A stretch of DNA of 6,240 nt, taken from contig JALSHL010000022.1 of the NCBI GenBank assembly GCA_026982255.1, positions 1-6,240 on the forward strand. The letters run 5' to 3'. This stretch comes from Paracoccaceae bacterium (GTDB lineage: Bacteria; Pseudomonadota; Alphaproteobacteria; Rhodobacterales; Rhodobacteraceae). The notes beneath the pieces were generated by a model that ran no database searches, had not been told where the DNA came from, and saw only the letters and a list, made by a program, of their open reading frames with translations. The translations under genes were made by a program, and so were the position numbers. Positions 1 to 5,060 of this stretch are shown one piece after another. Numbering within the stretch: position 1 is the first letter of the stretch; the number at the start of each line of letters is the position of its first letter.

Positions 1-209
1 CGCAGGAACGCGGACGGGTGCAGGGTATGAACGATTTCCTTGTTTTCGGCATGGTGACCTTTGCCTCGCTCAGCTCCGGCGGTCTGATGAACTCCAACGG
101 TTCGGCCGAGGCCGGCTGGGCGACGGTGAATCTGGCCATGGTGCCGTTGCTGACGCTGGCTTTCGGGGCGCTGATCTGGTTCGTGATCAACGGAAAAAAA
201 CGCAACTGA
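1..209 (+). CDS. MFS transporter, C-terminal end (partial)
   Basis: The frame is open from the left edge (first full codon at 3) to TGA at 207-209, giving 68 residues of a protein that starts outside the window. It begins QERGRVQGMNDFLVFG. A short basic cytoplasmic loop followed by Q-G-x-N-D-F-L-V-F-G is typical of the loop before helix 11 in major facilitator superfamily permeases. Two hydrophobic stretches follow, roughly NDFLVFGMVTFASL and VNLAMVPLLTLAFGALIWFV, consistent with helices 11 and 12. The protein ends in a basic cytoplasmic tail, NGKKRN. The GTG at 18 is internal and not the real start. The substrate cannot be told from this fragment. It converges on the next gene with only 3 nt between the two stop codons. 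The MFS assignment is inferred from motif and topology. Confidence 0.72.
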   Translation, partial: QERGRVQGMNDFLVFGMVTFASLSSGGLMNSNGSAEAGWATVNLAMVPLLTLAFGALIWFVINGKKRN

Positions 210-212
210 GGC

Positions 213-1028
213 TTACCAGAGTCCGGTTACGGCACGCCAGACCTGCCCGGCGTTCTTGCGGAATTCGGAGGTGGCGAGGGGCATTTCCAGCGCTTCCTCC
301 GGCGCCGCATTTACCTTGTGCAGAACCATAGTTACTTGCGGCACAGCCAGCAGGGCGGGCAACAGGGATTTCGGAACAAGCCCGCGTTTTTTGTGGGCAG
401 CCTGAAGGCGTGCCAGAGCATCGGCCGTTATGTCGGCCAGACTTTGCGCCAGATTTTCAGGAACCTTGCCGCTCGCCACCGCGTTGCGATCCAGCGCGCA
501 GGCTACCGGCACCGGATGTCGTCCGCGGGCATAGAGCGTCGGCAGGGCGCGCAGCAGGTTGGCAATACCGGCAGCATAGGCATAGTCGGCAATCACCGGC
601 AGCGATTGTGCGGGAGCGCCCAGCGTCAGCGCCGCAAGCTGCATCAGGTTACCGGAAGTGGTGTTGATATAGGCGTCGAAAGCGGCGCGGTCGGCATGGC
701 CGTCGCGATAGACATCGAAACGGCGGGCCTCGGCCATTTCCGCCAGTTTCTCCACCGGCAGCCCGTATTTTTCCACTGCGGCCGCCAGCGGAGGCAGCAC
801 CGGGTGGTCGCGCACGGTGCCATTGGCCAGATCCTCCACCGCATCCACCCACCATTGCAGGCGCATCATGGCGACGATTTCCTCGGCGCTGGCCCAGGGG
901 GCGCGGGCGATTTCCAGATTGAAGGCATAAAGCGCAAACAGCGCCCCGCGCGCATCCGGCCGCGCCAGCATGGTTGCCGCATGGCGGTCGGGATCGCCGG
1001 TTTTCACGATGTCGGCGCAATACTCCAT
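213..1028 (-). CDS. Squalene/phytoene synthase family protein, probably non-catalytic (NDUFAF6-like)
   Basis: This 271-residue protein has the isoprenoid-synthase fold signature of the squalene/phytoene synthase family. Its N-terminus (ARPDARGALFALYAFNLEIA, about residues 22-41) is the usual first helix. The first aspartate-rich motif is present as DAVED at 62-66 in RLQWWVDAVEDL. At the second motif, where enzymes have Q-x-x-N-x-x-R-D-x-x-x-D, this protein reads AAGIANLLRALPTLYARGRHPVP (about 152-174). The asparagine, arginine and following basic and proline residues remain, but the metal-binding aspartates are gone. True synthases need both motifs for diphosphate binding, so catalysis is doubtful. 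The pattern recalls NDUFAF6-type complex I assembly factors and their bacterial relatives; that role is inferred. Its ATG lies 2 nt after the cimA stop, with GAGAA as a weak ribosome site inside the end of cimA, so translation is probably coupled to cimA. No carotenoid or hopanoid gene is nearby. Confidence 0.85.
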   Translation of the reverse strand: MEYCADIVKTGDPDRHAATMLARPDARGALFALYAFNLEIARAPWASAEEIVAMMRLQWWVDAVEDLANGTVRDHPVLPPLAAAVEKYGLPVEKLAEMAEARRFDVYRDGHADRAAFDAYINTTSGNLMQLAALTLGAPAQSLPVIADYAYAAGIANLLRALPTLYARGRHPVPVACALDRNAVASGKVPENLAQSLADITADALARLQAAHKKRGLVPKSLLPALLAVPQVTMVLHKVNAAPEEALEMPLATSEFRKNAGQVWRAVTGLW

Positions 1029-1030
1029 AT

Positions 1031-2650
1031 TCAGTTCTCGGCCCCGTCGCGAATCAGCTTCCAGCGGATGGCGTCCAGCAGGGCCTGGAACGAGGCATCG
1101 ACGATATTGGCCGAAACCCCGACGGTGGACCAGCGCCGGCCGCTTGAATCCTCGCTGTCGATCAGCACACGGGTGACGGCCTCGGTGCCGCCACTGGTGA
1201 TGCGGACCTTGAAATCCACCAGCCGCATGTCGTCGATAATGTCCTGATAGGGGCCGAGGTCCTTGGCCAGCGCCTTGGCCAGCGCGTTGACCGGCCCGCT
1301 GTCCTTGCCGAATTCGTCCAGACTGTCGGAAACCGAAAGCACCTTCTTGCCGCCGACCTTCACCGCCACCACCGCTTCGGAAAGGGTGACGGAGCGGTTC
1401 TCCTTGTTCTTGCGCCTCTCCACGGTCACACGGTAGCGTTTGACCTCGAAGAATCTCGGCATCTGCCCCAGAACCTCGCGCGCCAGCAACTCGAAACTCG
1501 CCTGCGCGGAGTCATAGGCAAACCCCTTGTCCTCGCGTTCCTTGACCCTGTCGAGGATCCGCGCCAGCGCCGGATCGCCCTTGGCCACCTCGATCCCCGC
1601 ATCGGCGAGGCGCGAGCGCAGGTTGGACTGTCCCGCCTGGTTGGACATCGGCACCAGCCGCCGGTTTCCTACGGTCGCGGGCGGAATATGTTCATAGGTG
1701 GCCGGGTTCTTCAGAATGGCACTGGCATGCAGCCCCGCCTTATGGACAAAGGCCGAGGCCCCGACATAGGGCGCATGGGCATCCGGCACGCGGTTCAGGA
1801 TATCGTCAAGCATCCGCGACAGCGTCGTCAGCCCCGCCAGCCGGTCCTGTTGCACGTTCAGTTCATAGCGGCTGGCATAAGGCTCCTTCAACAACAGCGT
1901 CGGGATCAGCGTCACCAGATCGGCATTGCCGCACCGCTCCCCCAGCCCGTTCAGCGTGCCCTGTATCTGGCGCGCGCCCGCGTCCACGGCGGCGAGGCTG
2001 TTGGCCACCGCAAGGCCGGTATCGTTGTGGGTGTGGATGCCGATGTGATCGCCGGGAATGCCCGCAGCGACCACCGCCCTGACCGCCGCGCGCACATCGT
2101 CCGGCAGTGCGCCGCCGTTGGTATCGCACAGCACAATCCAGCGCGCACCGGCATCATAGGCGGCCCTGCAACACTCCAGCGCATAGTCGGGGTTGGCCTT
2201 GTAGCCATCGAAAAAATGTTCCGCATCGAACAGCGCCTCGCGCCCCTGCGCCACAAGATGCCTGACCGAGGCCGCGATATTTTCCACGTTCTCTGGCAAT
2301 TCGATCCCGAGCGCGGTGGTGACATGGAAATCATGCGTCTTGCCGACCAGACAGACGGCGGGGGTATTGGCGTTGAGGACACCGGCCAGAACCTCGTCAT
2401 TTTCCGCCGAGCGACCGGCGCGTTTGGTCATGCCGAAGGCGGTGAAGGTGGCGGTTTGCAGTTCCGGCGGCCTGTTGAAAAACTCGCTGTCGGTGGGATT
2501 GGCGCCGGGCCAGCCCCCCTCGATATAATCCACGCCGAGAGCATCGAGCGCCTGCGCAATGCGGTGCTTGTCCTCGGCACTGAAATCGACACCGTGGGTC
2601 TGCTGCCCGTCGCGCAAGGTGGTGTCATACAGGGTGAGGGGTTCACGCAT
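1031..2650 (-). CDS. cimA: (R)-citramalate synthase CimA
   Basis: This 539-residue cytosolic enzyme of the HMG-CoA-lyase/DRE-TIM metallolyase family condenses pyruvate with acetyl-CoA to (R)-citramalate, the threonine-independent entry to isoleucine. The N-terminal TIM barrel opens with LYDTTLRDGQQ (7-17; R13 and D14 catalytic/metal region). It carries the metal-binding HTHNDTG at 206-212 and GLGERCGNADL at 235-245. The linker region holds HKAGLHASAI (303-312). Residues about 390-535 form a LeuA-type dimerisation/allosteric domain, ending near the C-terminus in SANIVDASFQALLDAI. IEGGWPGANPTDSEFF near residue 43 and the length of about 540 separate CimA from 2-isopropylmalate and homocitrate synthases, although the CimA and LeuA families are related. 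The ATG at 2650 is preceded by GGGGG about 6 nt upstream. It lies 36 nt after cysS and just before the squalene-synthase-like gene, in a probable operon. Confidence 0.95.
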   Translation of the reverse strand: MREPLTLYDTTLRDGQQTHGVDFSAEDKHRIAQALDALGVDYIEGGWPGANPTDSEFFNRPPELQTATFTAFGMTKRAGRSAENDEVLAGVLNANTPAVCLVGKTHDFHVTTALGIELPENVENIAASVRHLVAQGREALFDAEHFFDGYKANPDYALECCRAAYDAGARWIVLCDTNGGALPDDVRAAVRAVVAAGIPGDHIGIHTHNDTGLAVANSLAAVDAGARQIQGTLNGLGERCGNADLVTLIPTLLLKEPYASRYELNVQQDRLAGLTTLSRMLDDILNRVPDAHAPYVGASAFVHKAGLHASAILKNPATYEHIPPATVGNRRLVPMSNQAGQSNLRSRLADAGIEVAKGDPALARILDRVKEREDKGFAYDSAQASFELLAREVLGQMPRFFEVKRYRVTVERRKNKENRSVTLSEAVVAVKVGGKKVLSVSDSLDEFGKDSGPVNALAKALAKDLGPYQDIIDDMRLVDFKVRITSGGTEAVTRVLIDSEDSSGRRWSTVGVSANIVDASFQALLDAIRWKLIRDGAEN

Positions 2651-2660
2651 GGGTAACCCC
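2638..2660 (-). promoter_or_regulatory. Small stem-loop over the cimA start codon
   Basis: Read on the minus strand, GGGGTT (2660-2655) and AACCCC (2643-2638) form a perfect 6-bp inverted repeat. The 11-nt loop, ACCCATGCGTG, holds the cimA ATG. The left arm includes most of the GGGGG that would serve as the Shine-Dalgarno sequence. The stem could damp cimA initiation. A competing tiny fold (GGG-TTA-CCC) exists. The stem is short and may be chance in a GC-rich region. Confidence 0.25.
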
Positions 2661-2686
2661 CGTCAGGCCCTGTGCTGTGGAACGGG

Positions 2687-4057
2687 TCATTCCAGCGCCT
2701 CCAGTTTGGAGGGGTCGAAGTCCGGTCCCAGTTCCCATTCGGCACCTTGCGGCGTATCTTTCACAATGACACCCGCCGCCGCGAGGCCGTCGCGGATCGC
2801 GTCGGAACGGGCGAAATCCTTGGCTGCGCGTGCCGATACGCGTTCTGCCAACAGCCGCTCCACCCGTTCGGTCACCTCACCGCCCACATCTGCCTTTTCC
2901 CAGCCTGCCAACTCATCCGTCAACAACCCGAGCAATCCTGCCGATGCCTTCAGCGCTCCGGCATCCCGCTTGGATGCCAGCTCGTGCAACGCCGCGATTG
3001 CTCCGGCGGTATTCAGGTCGTCGGCCAGCGCATCAACCACGGTTTCGGCAGGTTGCGTGGCCTCGACCCCGTCAATCATGCCGCGCCACTTGCGCAACGT
3101 CGCCTCTGCCTCCCGCACTTTTTTTTCCGTCCAGTCCATCGGCGAACGGTAATGCGTGGACAGCAGCACAAAGCGGATCACCTCGCCCGGGATGCCCTGA
3201 TCCAGCAAATCCTTGACCGTAAAGAAATTGCCCAGCGATTTGGACATTTTCCGCCCCTCGACCTGCACCATCTCGTTGTGCATCCAGAAGCGCGCGAAAT
3301 CGCCGTGCGGATTGGCGCAGCAGCTCTGCGCGATCTCGTTTTCGTGGTGCGGAAACTGCAAATCCAGCCCGCCGCCGTGAATGTCGAAGCTCTCGCCCAG
3401 CAGGTCCAGCGACATGGCGGAACACTCGATATGCCAGCCGGGCCGGCCATAGCCCCACGGCGATTCCCAGCCGGGCTGCTCGCCGCTCGAGGGTTTCCAC
3501 AGCACAAAATCCATCGGATCGTGTTTGTAGTCCGCCACCTCGACCCGCTCGCCGGCGCGCATGTCCTCTAGCTTGCGACCCGACAGCGCGCCGTATTTGG
3601 TATAGGAATTGACGTCGAACAGCACATGCCCCTCTGCCTCGTAGGCATGACCCTTTTCGATCAGCACCTGAATCATCGCGATCATCTGGGCGATATATTC
3701 GGTCGCGCGCGGCTCGAACGTCGGGCGCAGCGCCCCCAGCGCGTCCATGTCGTGGTGATACCACGCGATAGTTTCATCGGTGATGTCGCGGATATCGCGC
3801 CCCGTCTCGGCCGCCTTGGCGTTGATCTTGTCATCCACGTCGGTGAAATTGCGCACATAGCGCACCGCATAGTGGCCATAGACATGGCGCAGCAGGCGGA
3901 ACAGCGTGTCGAACACCACCACGGGGCGGGCATTGCCGATGTGCGCGCGGTCATAGACCGTCGGGCCGCACACATACATGCGCACGTTTTCGGGGTCGAT
4001 CGGCTCGAAAACCTCCTTGCGGCGGGTTCTGGTGTTGTAAAGTCTGATCTCGGTCAT
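2687..4057 (-). CDS. cysS: Cysteinyl-tRNA synthetase (cysteine--tRNA ligase)
   Basis: This 456-residue class I aminoacyl-tRNA synthetase, close to the 461 residues of the E. coli enzyme, charges tRNA-Cys with cysteine using ATP in the cytosol. The signature region CGPTVYDRAHIGNARP spans about 30-45 with the HIGH-type motif HIGN at 39-42. The KMSKS loop is exact at 270-274 (EGRKMSKSLGNFF). The zinc site that selects cysteine is complete: C30, C212 (WHIECSAMS), H237 and E241 (FPHHENEIAQS), matching E. coli C28, C209, H234 and E238. The C-terminal helical DALR-type domain follows from about 340 and ends WELGPDFDPSKLEALE. Its ATG at 4057 has GGA about 8 nt upstream. The 161-nt leader carries a cysteine-rich short ORF and a hairpin, described separately. 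It heads the probable cysS-cimA-squalene-synthase-like operon. Confidence 0.98.
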   Translation of the reverse strand: MTEIRLYNTRTRRKEVFEPIDPENVRMYVCGPTVYDRAHIGNARPVVVFDTLFRLLRHVYGHYAVRYVRNFTDVDDKINAKAAETGRDIRDITDETIAWYHHDMDALGALRPTFEPRATEYIAQMIAMIQVLIEKGHAYEAEGHVLFDVNSYTKYGALSGRKLEDMRAGERVEVADYKHDPMDFVLWKPSSGEQPGWESPWGYGRPGWHIECSAMSLDLLGESFDIHGGGLDLQFPHHENEIAQSCCANPHGDFARFWMHNEMVQVEGRKMSKSLGNFFTVKDLLDQGIPGEVIRFVLLSTHYRSPMDWTEKKVREAEATLRKWRGMIDGVEATQPAETVVDALADDLNTAGAIAALHELASKRDAGALKASAGLLGLLTDELAGWEKADVGGEVTERVERLLAERVSARAAKDFARSDAIRDGLAAAGVIVKDTPQGAEWELGPDFDPSKLEALE

Positions 4058-4067
4058 GGCTGTTCCA

Positions 4068-4111
4068 GTCGCAAATTCCCTGCGACGGGCCTAGCATTTT
4101 GATCTTGGGAA
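4068..4111 (-). promoter_or_regulatory. Hairpin and anti-Shine-Dalgarno-like tract in the cysS leader
   Basis: On the minus strand GTCGCA (4086-4081) and TGCGAC (4073-4068) form a perfect 6-bp stem with loop GGGAATT, ending 10 nt before the cysS ATG. Upstream, CCTTCCC contains TTCCC (4111-4107), which can pair with GGGAA in that loop (4080-4076). GTCGCA could also pair instead with TGCGA inside the upstream cysteine-rich ORF. Alternative pairings of this sort are what a leader-peptide attenuator uses. No U-tract follows, so a Rho-independent terminator is not supported. Control at the level of translation initiation would be more likely. This is my reading by eye, without folding energies. 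Confidence 0.35.
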
Positions 4112-4142
4112 GGAAATACAAGAACGCGCCGCGGACGATATG

Positions 4143-4187
4143 TCAGCAGATAATGCAAATCTCGCAAATGCAAAATACGGCTCTCAT
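4143..4187 (-). CDS. Cysteine-rich leader peptide upstream of cysS (candidate uORF)
   Basis: A 14-codon ORF reads MRAVFCICEICIIC and then TGA. Cysteines are at 6, 8, 11 and 14, all encoded by TGC, the last immediately before the stop. It ends 85 nt before the cysS ATG on the same strand. Four cysteines in fourteen residues upstream of the cysteine-charging enzyme is the arrangement expected of a leader peptide that senses charged tRNA-Cys by ribosome stalling. No good Shine-Dalgarno sequence precedes the ATG. However, a promoter-like pair ends six bases before it, so the ORF may be translated from a leaderless message. Leaderless polycysteine uORFs that act as cysteine attenuators are known in mycobacteria (from memory). 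I do not know of a described case before cysS in this group. The repeated AATGCAAA words at 4152-4159 and 4167-4174 (plus strand) are the TGC-ATT codons of this ORF. It could still be a chance ORF. Confidence 0.5.
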   Translation of the reverse strand: MRAVFCICEICIIC

Positions 4188-4222
4188 GCGGCGCTTATGG
4201 CAGGTTCGCGGCCGCGCATCAA
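4188..4222 (-). promoter_or_regulatory. Probable sigma70 promoter for the leader ORF and cysS
   Basis: On the minus strand a -35-like TTGATG (4222-4217) is followed by a 17-nt spacer and a -10-like CATAAG (4199-4194). Six bases, CGCCGC, then separate the -10 from the ATG of the cysteine-rich ORF, so the predicted start site is the A of that ATG. Each hexamer matches four of six consensus positions and the spacing is ideal. The -35 overlaps the stop codon of the upstream PepSY gene. The spacer contains the 10-bp palindrome CGCGGCCGCG (4207-4216). The call is by eye. Confidence 0.45.
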
Positions 4223-4812
4223 GCCTTTCGCCGGATCATGCGGCCGAACTTCTTGGCGCGGGGCATCCACCACAGGAACATGCCGCTGAGCGCAAAAACG
4301 ATAAGCGCGATGCTGGTGATATCCATCAACAGCGTTCCGAACCGCGTGCCGAGCCAGCCGCGCGTGTGCAGCCAGCCGAATACGCTGTTCCAGTAGATTT
4401 TGGTGTCGAGCAGGGTTCCGTCGGGTGCAAAAGTCTGCCGCCGGAAGTTTGTCTTGAGAAAATAATGCCCCGTCGGTTTGCTGACGATGATCTGCCCCGT
4501 GGGTTTCGTTACAATAATGGCCGGGCGGTCGTGGTAGGTTTTTTCCTCGATCGTGCTGACCAGTTCGTCGGTCCAGTTTTGCGACGCCAGTTTCAGCGCC
4601 TGCGTCACCGTGCCTTCCTTCGGATCCGGCCATTCATCGAATTGCGATTCATCATAGGGGGCGGATTCGATAATCGAAAGAACCGCCTGTTTGTGGTTCA
4701 GGTAAAACCCGGTGAAACCGGCAATAAGCACCCAGGGCATCACAATGATACCGAGCCAGCTGTGCAGGGTCCGAAGATATTTAAGTATGATTGCGCGCGT
4801 TGCCGGTTTCAT
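4219..4812 (-). CDS. PepSY-associated transmembrane helix protein
   Basis: This 197-residue inner-membrane protein has a clear layout. It has a basic N-terminus (K2, R6, K11, R14) and one helix at about 18-38 (LHSWLGIIVMPWVLIAGFTG). A non-membrane domain follows at about 40-160, and a second helix at about 162-182 (MDITSIALIVFALSGMFLWW). The tail is strongly basic. The positive-inside rule puts both ends in the cytoplasm and the middle domain in the periplasm. LRTLHSWLG at the start, GWLHTRGWLG at 147-155 and the closing SGMFLWWMPR are hallmarks of the PepSY_TM family. Histidines 17, 40 and 149 sit at the membrane edges and could bind heme. Larger relatives include FoxB-type siderophore reductases, so iron or redox work at the membrane is possible but inferred. 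No TonB receptor is adjacent. The ATG is preceded by GAGAG. It is separated from cysS by 161 nt and probably transcribed from its own promoter. Confidence 0.85.
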   Translation of the reverse strand: MKPATRAIILKYLRTLHSWLGIIVMPWVLIAGFTGFYLNHKQAVLSIIESAPYDESQFDEWPDPKEGTVTQALKLASQNWTDELVSTIEEKTYHDRPAIIVTKPTGQIIVSKPTGHYFLKTNFRRQTFAPDGTLLDTKIYWNSVFGWLHTRGWLGTRFGTLLMDITSIALIVFALSGMFLWWMPRAKKFGRMIRRKA

Positions 4813-4856
4813 TTGTCTCTCGTTTTTCTGGGGGAATCATCTGCGATACACGGGAT

Positions 4857-4885
4857 ATAATACGGGGCGTCGATTAGCAGAAAAA
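4857..4885 (-). promoter_or_regulatory. Possible promoter of the PepSY gene
   Basis: On the minus strand TATTAT (4862-4857) is a good -10 hexamer, 44 nt before the PepSY ATG. The -35 position at 17-nt spacing is TTTTTC (4885-4880), a poor match. A strong -10 with a poor -35 is typical of activator-dependent promoters, and a tandem repeat lies just upstream at 4888-4906. Confidence 0.4.
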
Positions 4886-4887
4886 AC

Positions 4888-4906
4888 CTGACAAACTGCT
4901 GACAAA
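4888..4906. repeat. Tandem 8-bp direct repeat, PhoB/OmpR-box-like
   Basis: CTGACAAA occurs at 4888-4895 and again at 4899-4906, an exact copy at an 11-bp period (one helical turn). PhoB-type winged-helix response regulators bind two 7-bp direct repeats with 4-bp spacers, consensus CTGTCAT. Each unit here matches 5 of the 7 positions (CTGACAA). It sits 2 bp upstream of the poor -35 of the PepSY gene and 17 bp upstream of the tRNA -35. The regulator is unknown and the site is inferred. Confidence 0.4.
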
Positions 4907-4923
4907 ATCTGCGTTGCTCCCCC

Positions 4924-4952
4924 TTGACCTCCGAAGGTCGGGCGCGTAAATG
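4924..4952 (+). promoter_or_regulatory. Probable tRNA-Gln promoter
   Basis: TTGACC (4924-4929) is a 5-of-6 match to the -35 consensus. Exactly 17 nt later is TAAATG (4947-4952), a weak -10. Initiation would fall near 4959, leaving a leader of about 5 nt before the tRNA. A 5-bp inverted repeat, GACCT-CCGA-AGGTC (4926-4939), overlaps the -35; its significance is unclear. Confidence 0.45.
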
Positions 4953-4963
4953 ACAGGCTCTAC

Positions 4964-5037
4964 TGGGGAATAGGTTAACGGTAGACCCGCAGACTCTGAC
5001 TCTGTTAGTCCAGGTTCGAATCCTGGTTCCCCAGCCA
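4964..5037 (+). tRNA. tRNA-Gln, anticodon CUG
   Basis: The full cloverleaf can be folded by hand. The acceptor is TGGGGAA (4964-4970) with TTCCCCA (5027-5033), followed by discriminator G5034 and an encoded CCA (5035-5037). The D stem is GGTT/GACC around loop AACGGTA. The anticodon stem is GCAGA/TCTGT with loop CTCTGAC, giving anticodon CTG at 4996-4998, which reads CAG glutamine codons. The T stem is CCAGG/CCTGG with loop TTCGAAT. The variable loop is short (TAGT). The U1-A72 weak first pair and G73 fit tRNA-Gln. It converges on the FliM-like gene, 23 nt from that gene's stop. The only candidate terminator is a short ATTTT run after the CCA. Confidence 0.97.
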
Positions 5038-5060
5038 GATTTTCCACGTCACCGACAGCA

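Noticed and set aside
318..1247. Long plus-strand open frame of about 309 codons opposite the squalene-synthase-like gene and the end of cimA
   Set aside because: It is antisense to two well-supported proteins, its product is low-complexity Arg/Gln/His/Gly-rich, and it spans a gene junction. It is a GC-rich shadow frame.
1688..2656. Plus-strand open frame of about 322 codons opposite cimA
   Set aside because: Antisense to the catalytic barrel of CimA, which has all its motifs. The product shows no recognisable domain.
2672..3571. Plus-strand open frame of about 299 codons opposite cysS
   Set aside because: Antisense to a CysS with an intact zinc site and KMSKS loop. The composition is that of a shadow frame.
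4152..4174. Direct repeat AATGCAAA twice at a 15-bp period as an operator
   Set aside because: The period is a multiple of three and the repeats coincide with the TGC-ATT (Cys-Ile) codons of the leader ORF, which explains them better.
4207..4216. Palindrome CGCGGCCGCG after the PepSY stop as a terminator
   Set aside because: It has no loop and no following U-tract. It sits in the spacer of the proposed cysS leader promoter.
4841..4906. Other short ORFs before the PepSY gene, for example ATG-ATT-CCC-CCA overlapping its start
   Set aside because: Out of frame, no SD, no unusual amino-acid content. No support beyond openness.
4926..4939. GACCT-CCGA-AGGTC inverted repeat near the tRNA as an operator or terminator
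   Set aside because: Only 5 bp per arm with a 4-nt loop and no U-tract. Expected by chance in GC-rich sequence; noted only because it overlaps the -35.
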